DNA from: Alphaproteobacteria bacterium
GTDB lineage: Bacteria > Pseudomonadota > Alphaproteobacteria > RF32 > CAG-239
Direction of reading: 5' to 3'
Length of the DNA stretch: 7,068 nucleotides
NCBI GenBank assembly: GCA_017452115.1
Contig: JAFTNB010000145.1
Coordinates: 1 to 7,068 of the forward strand
The notes below the pieces were generated by a model. That model saw nothing but the letters and a program-made list of their open reading frames with translations. It had not been told where the DNA came from and made no database searches. The position numbers and the translations under genes are program-made. Positions 1 to 6,764 of this stretch are shown here, one piece after another; position 1 is the first letter of the stretch, and each line of letters begins with the position of its first letter.

Positions 1-108
1 AATAACAAAGCCTTTGGGCATATCATAAAGGTTATAGGTTTTACCATCTTGCTCGAACGGTAGATATTTTATACCTTTTATTTTTGCTTTTAATCTATTA
101 AATGCCAT
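1..108 (-). CDS. N-terminal fragment of an unrecognised protein
   Basis: This is an open reading frame on the minus strand. It starts at an ATG (complement of 106-108) and runs without a stop off the left edge, giving 36 residues that begin MAFNRLKAKIKGIKYLPFEQ. The start is supported by an AAGGA Shine-Dalgarno (complement of 116-120) seven bases upstream and by a well-formed sigma70-type promoter at 143-171. The visible N-terminus is basic (six Lys and one Arg), with no signal peptide or membrane segment, so the product is probably cytoplasmic. It is transcribed divergently from the AAA+ operon and so is not part of it. I do not recognise the family, and 36 residues are too few to assign a function. 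That it is a real gene is fairly secure because promoter, RBS and ORF agree. Confidence 0.65.
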   Translation of the reverse strand, partial: MAFNRLKAKIKGIKYLPFEQDGKTYNLYDMPKGFVI

Positions 109-115
109 CTGTTTA

Positions 116-120
116 TCCTT
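116..120 (-). promoter_or_regulatory. Ribosome binding site of the leftward partial gene
   Basis: The minus strand reads AAGGA here, with seven bases between it and the ATG at 106-108. This fixes the start of an otherwise very short, truncated reading frame. Confidence 0.6.
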
Positions 121-142
121 ATATATGCAACTTCTTATTCCT

Positions 143-171
143 ATCTTAATTCTTTTCCGATGTTTTGTCAA
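143..171 (-). promoter_or_regulatory. Sigma70-type promoter for the leftward partial gene
   Basis: On the minus strand a perfect -35 hexamer TTGACA (complement of 166-171) is followed by exactly 17 bases and a -10 hexamer TAAGAT (complement of 143-148), which matches TATAAT at four of six positions. Transcription would start near 136 and leave a leader of about 28 bases that holds the AAGGA ribosome binding site. The hexamers and spacing are read directly; activity is inferred. Confidence 0.6.
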
Positions 172-269
172 ATATTTTTTGTTTTAATAGTCTAGAAAAA
201 AACATAGAAAAAACACTTGACTTAAATAATTTTTTTTGTCACACTGAAGAAAAATATGACTACTTTTTT

Positions 270-274
270 AGGAG
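270..274 (+). promoter_or_regulatory. Ribosome binding site of the AAA+ ATPase gene
   Basis: AGGAG lies nine bases before the ATG at 284 and supports that start. A TAG in the same stretch (269-271) shows that nothing reads through from upstream in that frame. Confidence 0.6.
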
Positions 275-283
275 CTTTAAAAT

Positions 284-2929
284 ATGTCTCAAAATGTTGC
301 GTATATCGGTTCAAGAAATTATCCGCTACCATATGTTGATGAAGAAGGAAATCTTAAACTCTTGTCTAATGATTATACTTATATCAGCCTACCGGTTTTA
401 TTTGAAGGAAAACCTGAGGATATCCAAGCAAGAGTAACGGGGATGCTTTGGCGTCATTTACCGACACGTGGTCGCCTAAAAAGTTTTTTATCTGATTTAC
501 GTCGCAGAAGCAAGAATATCGATTCAGATCAAGCTGTCAGTAATACCTTTAAACATCGCCGCCGCGCAAAGTTAACGCTTGGTATGCCCGGTTCCGGAAA
601 GACGCATAAATCCAAAACCTTGGGTAAAATGGTGTCACCTAAAGGGGCTATATATGTAAACTGTAAAGATATGGATTTGAAAAGTTTGATTGTGCAAACA
701 GTTTTAGATACATCGAATATAGATGTTGAAAAAAATGCTATTGATGCCCGTATTAAGATGTACAATAAAGGTGATAAAACTGCCCTGTCAGAAGATGGAA
801 TTGCTTTGTTGAAGAAAATGTTTGAAGGCGCTCTAACCCAAGATGATGAAAGTCGTATTTCTCTTGATTGGGCTGAGGCAAAAAACAGTGCAATGTTTTC
901 TTCTTATGGCGGAGATAGAGAATTTGTCAGTCTTTTACAACAATTTTGTAAAAGAGAGGGTATAGAGTGCACAACAAATATTAACAATGTCGGGTTTGTG
1001 GAAAAGGACGGAAAATTAATAGAAGCTTTAGAAAGTGGTCGCCCGATTATTTTAGATGAAATTAATCGTGGTAAAAACCAAGACTTTTTACTGCCTTATC
1101 TTGATTTTTTAAATGGCGGATACGAATCTATGGATATTGAGGCTGCAAATGGACGTGTAGTTCATTTAAGAAAGGAAGATATTCCGGATACATTTATGCT
1201 TGAGGCTATTGGTAATCCGGAAACCATTGAAATGGGTATTAAAGAAAAAATGAGCGAACCGCTCAAGGACAGATTTGATGTGGAATATACTGAAGATTAT
1301 ACTGCCAAAGATTTTACAGATATGTTCTGTTCTTATGCAACAGGTGTTCCGATTTCTGTTATCAGAGATTCTTTTGATATCCAAACCGATAAGGAGCTTT
1401 CTGAAGTTTGTATGTTTTTGCGTACACTCGGCTTAACCAAAGAAGAAAAGAACGCTATTCCGGAAGATCAAAAGCTTTATTTGGCAAGGGCGGGTCAATT
1501 TCTTGCTGCAGCTGAGATTGTCGGAAATTCTTTGTATGAACTTTATCATTATAAAAAAGAATGTACTGATATCGCAAAATGCGAAGATCAGAAATTGAGA
1601 CAGCATATTATGGACACATCGTTCAGCTTTCGTTTGATTGAAGATATTTTCAATCGTGTTAAAACATATGTTCCTCAAAACGGAGATAAATTAAGTAAAA
1701 ATCCGTTTTTACAATATGAGTTTGCAGCACCGGTTGGACAGAATACTCTTGAAATGCGTATGGAAAATCAAGGTGAGGCTATTGAAAAATCCTTAAAAGA
1801 AGTGGTTAAAGAAATTTTCTGGACTGAAAGCGCCAATCCAACATTGGCTAAGCCGGTTCTGGGGTTTGCTAACAATATTTTGTCAAGAAACGGTATTGGC
1901 GATGAAGAATATTTTGAGGCTAAACCGATTGAGCAAAGAAGGCTTAAAGATTTGTTTACATTTACATCTAATAAGGGTGTAAGTGAAGAAGCTTTGCAGA
2001 TTCAAAAAATTATATGCGACATAATTAAAGAAAGCCATCCGGATTTAGCTGGTAGACCGAACGATGATTTGATGGATGCAGAATTTATAGAAAGCTATAT
2101 GGCTGATATTCGAGAAAATCAATCGAAAGCACCTCCGGTTATCGGTAAAATTGCATCTGTTAATGTAAGTAATAATTCAAATAACAAAACACCATTTGTT
2201 GAGACAGCGGTTGTTGAAACTTTTGGTTTAATTAGCAGCCAACTTGCTATGGATGATGTAAGAGAAGAATATGATGTCAAAAACTTGGTTAATGTAAAAT
2301 CTTTTCTGGCAACCCTTACCATTAATACTCTTTCTGAAAACAACTTGGAAATGATTTGGCCTAAAATGTTTGCAGCATATGAACAATCTACGCAAAAGGA
2401 TATAACAAATGAAGTAATTGATATTTTATCCGGACAGTCAGAAAATATTTTGTATAACTCGTTTGTGTTTAAAAATGAAAACGATCAAAAAGTTGCTCTT
2501 GATATTATACAAATACCTGTAGGTGAGAAAAAAGAAACTTTGATTGTTGGAGAAGAAATTGATAAAGTAATGTCTGTTCGTCTGAAAAAGAAAGGTATTA
2601 CCTATGTTGATAGAAATGATGCAAATGCTGCAACAACAATTAGCAATTGGATGACTAAGTTAGACCAGTCAGCTTATGGTAATTTGGCACAAGCGGTTAA
2701 GTTAAAGTTATCTTTGCCGAATGATACAAGAAACGATATCTATATAGAGTTTATGAAACCATTCGATGCAAGAAATGCCGGGAATATGGCGCATGCTACA
2801 ACTTACTTATCTTCAGAACTTTCTGCACAAGAATATGGAAATCCTCAGAAAGTTGAGCTTCAAACAGATGTTTTTCCGATAGTTGCTAGTATGCTAAAAT
2901 TGAAAGGAGGACAAAATGGGAATTGTTAA
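284..2929 (+). CDS. Large MoxR/dynein-related (AAA_5-type) AAA+ ATPase, first gene of a VWA-linked operon
   Basis: This encodes 881 residues with one AAA+ module near the N-terminus. Visible motifs are Walker A GMPGSGKT (100-107), Walker B ILDEIN (256-261, catalytic pair D258/E259), a sensor-1-like AIGNP (308-312) and an arginine-finger segment EPLKDRF (325-331, R330). The stretch before Walker B (about 236-262), with a conserved-looking 'GxLxxAlxxGrpiiLDEINRG' pattern, is typical of the MoxR/NorQ/CobS/midasin branch, which forms ATP-driven rings that remodel a partner held by a VWA/MIDAS protein. Two features are odd. About 150 residues separate Walker A from Walker B, well above the usual MoxR spacing, which implies an insertion around 140-230. 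In addition, roughly 540 residues follow the core, against a whole MoxR protein of about 300-350; the first part is probably the helical lid and the rest is unrecognised. There is no signal peptide or membrane segment, so it should be cytosolic. It overlaps the next gene and lies two genes before a VWA protein. The ATPase call is firm; the substrate is unknown. Confidence 0.9.
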   Translation: MSQNVAYIGSRNYPLPYVDEEGNLKLLSNDYTYISLPVLFEGKPEDIQARVTGMLWRHLPTRGRLKSFLSDLRRRSKNIDSDQAVSNTFKHRRRAKLTLGMPGSGKTHKSKTLGKMVSPKGAIYVNCKDMDLKSLIVQTVLDTSNIDVEKNAIDARIKMYNKGDKTALSEDGIALLKKMFEGALTQDDESRISLDWAEAKNSAMFSSYGGDREFVSLLQQFCKREGIECTTNINNVGFVEKDGKLIEALESGRPIILDEINRGKNQDFLLPYLDFLNGGYESMDIEAANGRVVHLRKEDIPDTFMLEAIGNPETIEMGIKEKMSEPLKDRFDVEYTEDYTAKDFTDMFCSYATGVPISVIRDSFDIQTDKELSEVCMFLRTLGLTKEEKNAIPEDQKLYLARAGQFLAAAEIVGNSLYELYHYKKECTDIAKCEDQKLRQHIMDTSFSFRLIEDIFNRVKTYVPQNGDKLSKNPFLQYEFAAPVGQNTLEMRMENQGEAIEKSLKEVVKEIFWTESANPTLAKPVLGFANNILSRNGIGDEEYFEAKPIEQRRLKDLFTFTSNKGVSEEALQIQKIICDIIKESHPDLAGRPNDDLMDAEFIESYMADIRENQSKAPPVIGKIASVNVSNNSNNKTPFVETAVVETFGLISSQLAMDDVREEYDVKNLVNVKSFLATLTINTLSENNLEMIWPKMFAAYEQSTQKDITNEVIDILSGQSENILYNSFVFKNENDQKVALDIIQIPVGEKKETLIVGEEIDKVMSVRLKKKGITYVDRNDANAATTISNWMTKLDQSAYGNLAQAVKLKLSLPNDTRNDIYIEFMKPFDARNAGNMAHATTYLSSELSAQEYGNPQKVELQTDVFPIVASMLKLKGGQNGNC
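2903..2910 (+). promoter_or_regulatory. Near-perfect Shine-Dalgarno inside the ATPase gene's end
   Basis: AAAGGAGG sits five bases before the ATG at 2916, inside the last codons of the ATPase gene. It is the strongest ribosome binding site in the window. It argues that the small overlapping ORF is really translated and is made independently of, or coupled to, the ATPase. Confidence 0.75.
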
Positions 2930-3230
2930 GCAAAAAGAAATTCTCAAACAAGTGATGCCTGACATTTTTTTAAAAAAGGTTTTGAGTTATCCGTATGAAC
3001 ATATTGGTTATTCTTATGTCTTTAATCTTGAAGATGCTTTAGATGTTGAGCAAATACAAGCTTGTGAAAAAGTTTTAATATGCGACAGTGTTGATGCATT
3101 AAGAACAGGTATGGAATCAGATGAGACAGTTAATTTATATATTTCAAAAAATTTGATTAATCGAGTATTGTTAGAGGAAATCTTAACGGCATCTTCTCAA
3201 AGTAAAAATATTTTATGGGGAATTGTATAA
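2916..3230 (+). CDS. Small unrecognised protein between the AAA+ ATPase and the VWA-zincin protein
   Basis: This encodes 104 residues starting MGIVKQKEILKQV. It overlaps the ATPase gene by 14 bases in another frame, and its TAA ends two bases before the preferred start of the VWA gene, so the three are surely one operon with coupled translation. The start is fixed by AAAGGAGG five bases upstream. The protein looks soluble and mixed alpha/beta: a basic N-terminal helix, an aromatic stretch around 25-36 (YPYEHIGYSYVF), then acidic segments near 38-47 and 57-71. It has Cys at 50 and 56 but no CxxC metal site, no signal peptide and no membrane segment. I do not recognise a family. From its position it could be a third subunit, chaperone or adaptor of the ATPase-VWA pair; that is inference from context only. 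Confidence 0.8.
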   Translation: MGIVKQKEILKQVMPDIFLKKVLSYPYEHIGYSYVFNLEDALDVEQIQACEKVLICDSVDALRTGMESDETVNLYISKNLINRVLLEEILTASSQSKNILWGIV

Positions 3231-3232
3231 AT

Positions 3233-6223
3233 ATGGCAACGACAGACTACAAATCTGCATATGAAATATTAAAACACCCGTTCTCAGGTTTAAGACGTCA
3301 GGTGGCAGGTAAGTTTTTTGCTCAAAAATTGATTTTGGATGATTTTATGGAAATCAACAAAGCATTGCTTGAAGAAGCACAACAAAATAGCAAAATTTCA
3401 GTGGCAGATTTAAGTTTGGAAATTAAAAAGGCATACCATTTTTTAAAACATGGTGAAATAAAAGAAATTCCGGATATTTCAGATTCTCCCAGACAGTTGA
3501 TTTGGGGTATGGCGCTTGCTTGCAGCGAGTCTGATCCTGAAGTTAGAAAAAATTGGCCGTCTAACCTCGGTTCATGCCCGATACACAAATTAAAAGTTTG
3601 GAATGATATTAAAAACAGCACAACCGCTAATGTGGAGTTGCGAAGACATGCTTTCATGATTAGAAAGATGTACTTTTTGCCGGATGAAGAAAACATTGCT
3701 ATGCGATGGGGATCGTGCGATTATCCTAGTGTGGGTTTTTACTTTGATAAAGAAAATAATCGAATTAATCTTGATTTGCTTTGGGGGCTTGTTGGTGGTT
3801 TTGAACACTCCAGAGCAATTCAACTCCATGAAATAGGTCATGCTTACGGCACTCTTTCTTTTGGAAAAAAGATGGAAGCATTAAAAAAAGAGTTTGATGA
3901 ATTAAACAAAAAAGCTCGTGAAAGAAAAATAACTAAAGAGGAGTATCAGCGCTTAAGAGAGGTTGAACGCGAACACAGATACAGATTTATGATGTTTGAT
4001 GAGGCTGAAAATAGCTATGCTAATAAGTTTGCGGTAAATGCTTCAGGAATTATTAAACAAGACATTGGTTACGATTTAAATGCGGTAGAAACACAACTTT
4101 TTACAGTAGGTGAAAATTTAGAAAAAAACAAGAACGGCATTGTTGAAGTTGAAGATACACTGGCTAATCGGGCACAAAACTTAAAGCATGCTATCAGGTT
4201 GTCTTTTTTTGTGAATAATGGTATTGTGAAAGATGAGCCTGAAGAATGGCGTAAACTTGGTGTAAATATTGACTGGATAGAATATCGCACACTTGAAAAT
4301 CAAAAAGTGAGCGGTATGGAAGCTTTCAAGAAACTTCGTGATATGACTTCTTCTTTGGAAGATTTACAAATCAAAGAACGTGATTTCTATAAATCTGATG
4401 AAGATGTATACAAACTTGCACATGACTTTGCGGAAAAGCGAGCAGGCATCATCGATGATATTTTTGATTTGTATGCTATGCAATATTTTGAAGCATCTAT
4501 TAGAGAAAAGGAACAAGAAGGCAAAGAACAGCAAAATGATGAAGAAAACAATCATCAAAGCAATATGCAACAAAATGGCCAGCAAGGCACTTCAAATAAT
4601 ATGTCACAACAAGGTGGCGGCGCTAGCCAAAATTCACAAAGTGGTGAAAACAGTGAAACTGATAGTCAGCAGAATGAAAATAATGAATCTGACAAAGGTG
4701 AAAATGATAATACTAATACCGACGATTCAAATAAAGAAAATAATTTAGAAGAAAAAGAAGATGGAAAAGGCGGTGAGTCTGAAGACACAGAAGAAAAAGA
4801 AGATGGTGACAGTGACGATTCAGAAGATATAGAAGAAAAAGAAGATGGAAAAGGAGGTGAGTCTAAAGACACAGAAGAAAAAGAAGATGGAAAAGGAGGT
4901 GAGTCTAAAGACACAGAAGAAAAAGAAGATGGAAAAGGAGGTGAGTCTAAAGATGTAGAAGAAGATGGTGGTAGTGACGATACAAAAGATATAGAAGAAA
5001 AAGAAGATTTTGAAAATCTCTTTAAGAAGATACCTGATGCTGATAAAGATATGCCACCATTAAGGGATATGCCTGCATCTCCTGAAGATGTATATAAGAA
5101 AAAAATTGCCAAATTAATGAAAAATACACAGCAAGAAGAAGGGGAAAACGAGGGCTTTCAAAATGTGATGGAAATTATCAGACAAACATCTGATACAAAA
5201 AAGCAAAACATAGAACAGTCACAAAGATCATTTTCTTTATCAGACGAAGTTGTGCCATTTTCAATGCCGAAAACATTGATGCCGGAGAATGAATATTCAA
5301 AAATTATAGATAAAAACTTTGATTTGATTGAGAAACTGAAATCTAAATTTATTGAATTACAAAATGAATATTATGATGAAACAGATGGTGTTGAAGTTCG
5401 TTCAGTTGTTCCTGAATCGGGCAATTTAAAAGTGGATTTATCGTCATATGTTGAAAGGTTGAAAAAGCAAATCAAAGGTGAAGAATTACAAGAAGCCGAT
5501 TTTGAAAACTTTATTGTAAGTGATGTCGGTAAAGACCAAGTAAAAGCACCGATTGATATTGCTATTCTGATTGATAACTCGGGTTCAATGACTGATGCTC
5601 ACACAGATCAATTTGCAATTGAACTGGCTTGCTCTCTATTCCAAGCCACAAGAGATAATCCGGCATTTAATGTTTATGTAGCTATGATGCATGTTCCTAC
5701 AACATGGATTGCAAAACCAGGTGATAATAGTATTGAAATCTCGCAACGTTTAGCAACAGTTTATCATTCCGAATATTACGGAGATGATAAAATTGGTGAT
5801 AACATTCCGGCTGTTTTGAATGAAATTCGAAATCGAGATGTTAAAGACAAACGTGAAGGATTGGTAAACTTTTTCATGATTACCGACGGTGATCATACAG
5901 ATGCTGAACATTCTTTTAATATAGTTGAAAATATTATAGATCAATCTGCACCCGTCACATTCAATTGGCTTTTAACGAAAGACATAGACTATAGTTGGTC
6001 ACGGAATATTATAGAAAGACATAAAACGGGTATAGGCGGTCAAAGAATTGAATATGAAGATAATGTTAAACATAAAAATATGCTCGAAAAGATTATGAGC
6101 TTGATTGAAAAACGTGTGGAAGATGCAAAGAAAATCGAAGCTATGCGTGTGACAGATAAACAATCAAATATATCACTTACTTTGGATGTTTTGGAACAAA
6201 AAACAAGTGGTCGCAGATATTAA
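3233..6223 (+). CDS. Zincin-motif plus VWA/MIDAS protein with acidic repeat linker (CobT/midasin-like layout)
   Basis: This encodes 996 residues from the ATG at 3233. An in-frame ATG at 3215 would add six residues but overlaps the upstream stop and has no Shine-Dalgarno. Neither start has a good one; GGGGA lies 11 bases before 3233, and the TAA-to-ATG gap of two bases suggests reinitiation. Domains in order: a helical N-terminus (1-150); a zincin-like region with HEIGH (199-203), a charged helical insert (about 213-250) and a downstream acidic helix FDEAENSYAN (255-264) whose E257 or E259 could be the third metal ligand, as in gluzincins; a helical region to about 430; a Q/N-rich then D/E/K/G-rich linker (about 426-595) with 14-residue repeats; then a C-terminal VWA domain (about 770-930). 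The VWA domain has a full MIDAS DNSGS (D781, S783, S785) and a later ITDGD (D885). No signal peptide or membrane helix is present. The order AAA+ gene, then acidic linker plus MIDAS, recalls CobS/CobT and midasin, but the zincin motif and the lack of CobN argue against cobaltochelatase. Proteolytic activity is unproven. Confidence 0.9.
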   Translation: MATTDYKSAYEILKHPFSGLRRQVAGKFFAQKLILDDFMEINKALLEEAQQNSKISVADLSLEIKKAYHFLKHGEIKEIPDISDSPRQLIWGMALACSESDPEVRKNWPSNLGSCPIHKLKVWNDIKNSTTANVELRRHAFMIRKMYFLPDEENIAMRWGSCDYPSVGFYFDKENNRINLDLLWGLVGGFEHSRAIQLHEIGHAYGTLSFGKKMEALKKEFDELNKKARERKITKEEYQRLREVEREHRYRFMMFDEAENSYANKFAVNASGIIKQDIGYDLNAVETQLFTVGENLEKNKNGIVEVEDTLANRAQNLKHAIRLSFFVNNGIVKDEPEEWRKLGVNIDWIEYRTLENQKVSGMEAFKKLRDMTSSLEDLQIKERDFYKSDEDVYKLAHDFAEKRAGIIDDIFDLYAMQYFEASIREKEQEGKEQQNDEENNHQSNMQQNGQQGTSNNMSQQGGGASQNSQSGENSETDSQQNENNESDKGENDNTNTDDSNKENNLEEKEDGKGGESEDTEEKEDGDSDDSEDIEEKEDGKGGESKDTEEKEDGKGGESKDTEEKEDGKGGESKDVEEDGGSDDTKDIEEKEDFENLFKKIPDADKDMPPLRDMPASPEDVYKKKIAKLMKNTQQEEGENEGFQNVMEIIRQTSDTKKQNIEQSQRSFSLSDEVVPFSMPKTLMPENEYSKIIDKNFDLIEKLKSKFIELQNEYYDETDGVEVRSVVPESGNLKVDLSSYVERLKKQIKGEELQEADFENFIVSDVGKDQVKAPIDIAILIDNSGSMTDAHTDQFAIELACSLFQATRDNPAFNVYVAMMHVPTTWIAKPGDNSIEISQRLATVYHSEYYGDDKIGDNIPAVLNEIRNRDVKDKREGLVNFFMITDGDHTDAEHSFNIVENIIDQSAPVTFNWLLTKDIDYSWSRNIIERHKTGIGGQRIEYEDNVKHKNMLEKIMSLIEKRVEDAKKIEAMRVTDKQSNISLTLDVLEQKTSGRRY
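4748..5008 (+). repeat. In-frame tandem repeat array, 42-bp unit (EEKEDGKGGESKDT)
   Basis: The linker of the VWA protein contains about six and a third units of a 14-codon repeat. Units lie at 4748-4789, 4790-4831 (diverged to EEKEDGDSDDSEDI), 4832-4873, 4874-4915, 4916-4957, 4958-4993 (shortened by two codons) and a five-codon start at 4994-5008. Units 3 and 4 are identical over all 42 bases, and unit 5 differs from them at only three positions, all in its last two codons. This indicates recent duplication by slippage or unequal exchange. All changes keep the reading frame. The peptide is highly acidic and should be disordered. Confidence 0.92.
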
Positions 6224-6326
6224 TAAATTTCTTACTGACTATTCACTTCGAATATTGTTTCAAATCTAATAATCGCATAGCCATAAATTGTCTTTCCGTT
6301 CGGGAGGTTTTAGGAAACAAGAAAAG
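6224..6326 (+). other. 3' untranslated stretch after the VWA gene
   Basis: About 100 bases separate the VWA stop codon from the terminator hairpin. I find no ATG-initiated reading frame on the + strand, only a 13-codon frame without RBS on the minus strand, and no clear structured RNA. It looks like plain trailer sequence shared by two convergent transcripts. Confidence 0.4.
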
Positions 6327-6359
6327 AACCCGACGGTCTAGCCGACGGGTTGTTTTTTT
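6327..6359 (+). terminator. Rho-independent terminator of the AAA+/VWA operon, possibly bidirectional
   Basis: The hairpin pairs AACCCG (6327-6332) with CGGGTT (6346-6351), then after one A-A mismatch CGG (6334-6336) with CCG (6342-6344), around a five-base TCTAG loop. On the + strand it is followed by G and seven T (6353-6359), a canonical terminator for the operon. Read on the minus strand the same stem starts seven bases after the stop of the membrane-protein gene and is followed by CTTTTCTTGTTT, so it may also end that convergent transcript, less efficiently. Confidence 0.85.
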
Positions 6360-6729
6360 ATACCAAGAGGTACATCAAATTGCTTACAACAAACAACAAG
6401 GCACCCCATATCAGTGCGGAAATCCATACCGCAATGCTTGATAAACAATCTTTATCGGATATAAGCGCATAACCGACAAGCATTGCGGCAGGAATTGCCA
6501 TAAAAGCATAGTGTGCATTCAGTTTTAAGAGCAACATTACAACCAAGGTTGCCAATGATGCTACAAAAAAACCGACAGACCGATTTGTATGTCTTTCAGT
6601 AGCAAACACACACAAAGGAACATAAAGTCCCAGTATCAACAAAAATGCCCATTTTGAAACATTGTGAGCAACGATTCCGGCAACGACCACACATATCAGA
6701 CCGAGCCAAACAAAAATTTTGTCTTTCAT
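6358..6729 (-). CDS. Small multi-pass inner-membrane protein, family not recognised
   Basis: This encodes 123 residues, starting MKDKIFVWLGLICVVV. Hydrophobic segments lie at about 5-22, 27-43, 51-69, 72-90 and 98-122, so four or five membrane helices fill nearly the whole chain. Only short charged loops break them (TERHTNR at 44-50 and SDKDC at 91-95). No catalytic or transport motif is visible, so I give no function. The gene is convergent with the AAA+/VWA operon (its TAA lies on the T-tract of that operon's terminator) and divergent from the pilin-like gene, so it is its own transcription unit. The ATG at 6729 has no Shine-Dalgarno in the preceding A+T-rich leader, but two promoter-like elements lie just upstream. 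The hydrophobic periodicity makes a real gene likely. Confidence 0.75.
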   Translation of the reverse strand: MKDKIFVWLGLICVVVAGIVAHNVSKWAFLLILGLYVPLCVFATERHTNRSVGFFVASLATLVVMLLLKLNAHYAFMAIPAAMLVGYALISDKDCLSSIAVWISALIWGALLFVVSNLMYLLV

Positions 6730-6742
6730 AATGATTGATTTA

Positions 6743-6751
6743 ATTATAACA
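6743..6751 (-). promoter_or_regulatory. Possible second promoter: extended -10 element
   Basis: The minus strand reads TGTTATAAT, a perfect extended -10 (TGnTATAAT), but there is no good -35 at the expected distance. If used, transcription would begin near 6736 and the mRNA would be almost leaderless before the ATG at 6729, which would fit the missing Shine-Dalgarno. Confidence 0.35.
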
Positions 6752-6764
6752 TTGTAATGTCTAC

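Larger units (their letters stand above)
109..283. other. Divergent intergenic region between the leftward gene and the AAA+ operon
   Basis: This is a strongly A+T-rich spacer with A and T runs (for example A-rich 195-213 and T-rich 230-237). It contains the leftward promoter described separately. The rightward operon must also be read from here, but I find no convincing matched -35/-10 pair. Weak candidates are TTGTCA at 165-170, which overlaps the leftward -35 on the opposite strand and has a poor TAGTCT 17 bases on, and TTGACT at 217-222, which has no good -10. The two directions could therefore share or compete for the same stretch. Confidence 0.5.

Noticed and set aside
165..437. 90-codon + strand frame overlapping the start of the ATPase gene
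   Set aside because: It has no RBS, its composition is not protein-like, and it lies across the ATPase start in another frame. The ATPase has AGGAG and clear domains.
4380..4748. 122-codon + strand frame inside the VWA gene
   Set aside because: It is a shifted reading of the A-rich linker, full of Lys/Ile/Met, without an RBS and nested entirely in a gene with strong domain support.
4748..5008. Direct repeats as a possible CRISPR array
   Set aside because: The repeats are contiguous with no unique spacers, keep the codon frame and lie inside a coding sequence.
4666..5112. Long minus-strand reading frame rich in Ser, Pro and Phe
   Set aside because: It is the antisense of the acidic repeat linker. 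The lack of stops comes from the repeated GAA/GAT/AAA codons, and the Ser-Ser-Phe pattern is the reverse reading of that array.
284..6223. Cobaltochelatase CobS/CobT (aerobic cobalamin pathway)
   Set aside because: The architecture is similar, but the ATPase is far larger than CobS, the VWA protein has an HEIGH zincin motif and repeats, and there is no CobN or other cobalamin gene in view.
6224..6326. Small RNA or tiny ORF in the spacer before the terminator
   Set aside because: There is no promoter, no start codon with RBS and no stable structure other than the terminator; the only frame is 13 codons on the minus strand.
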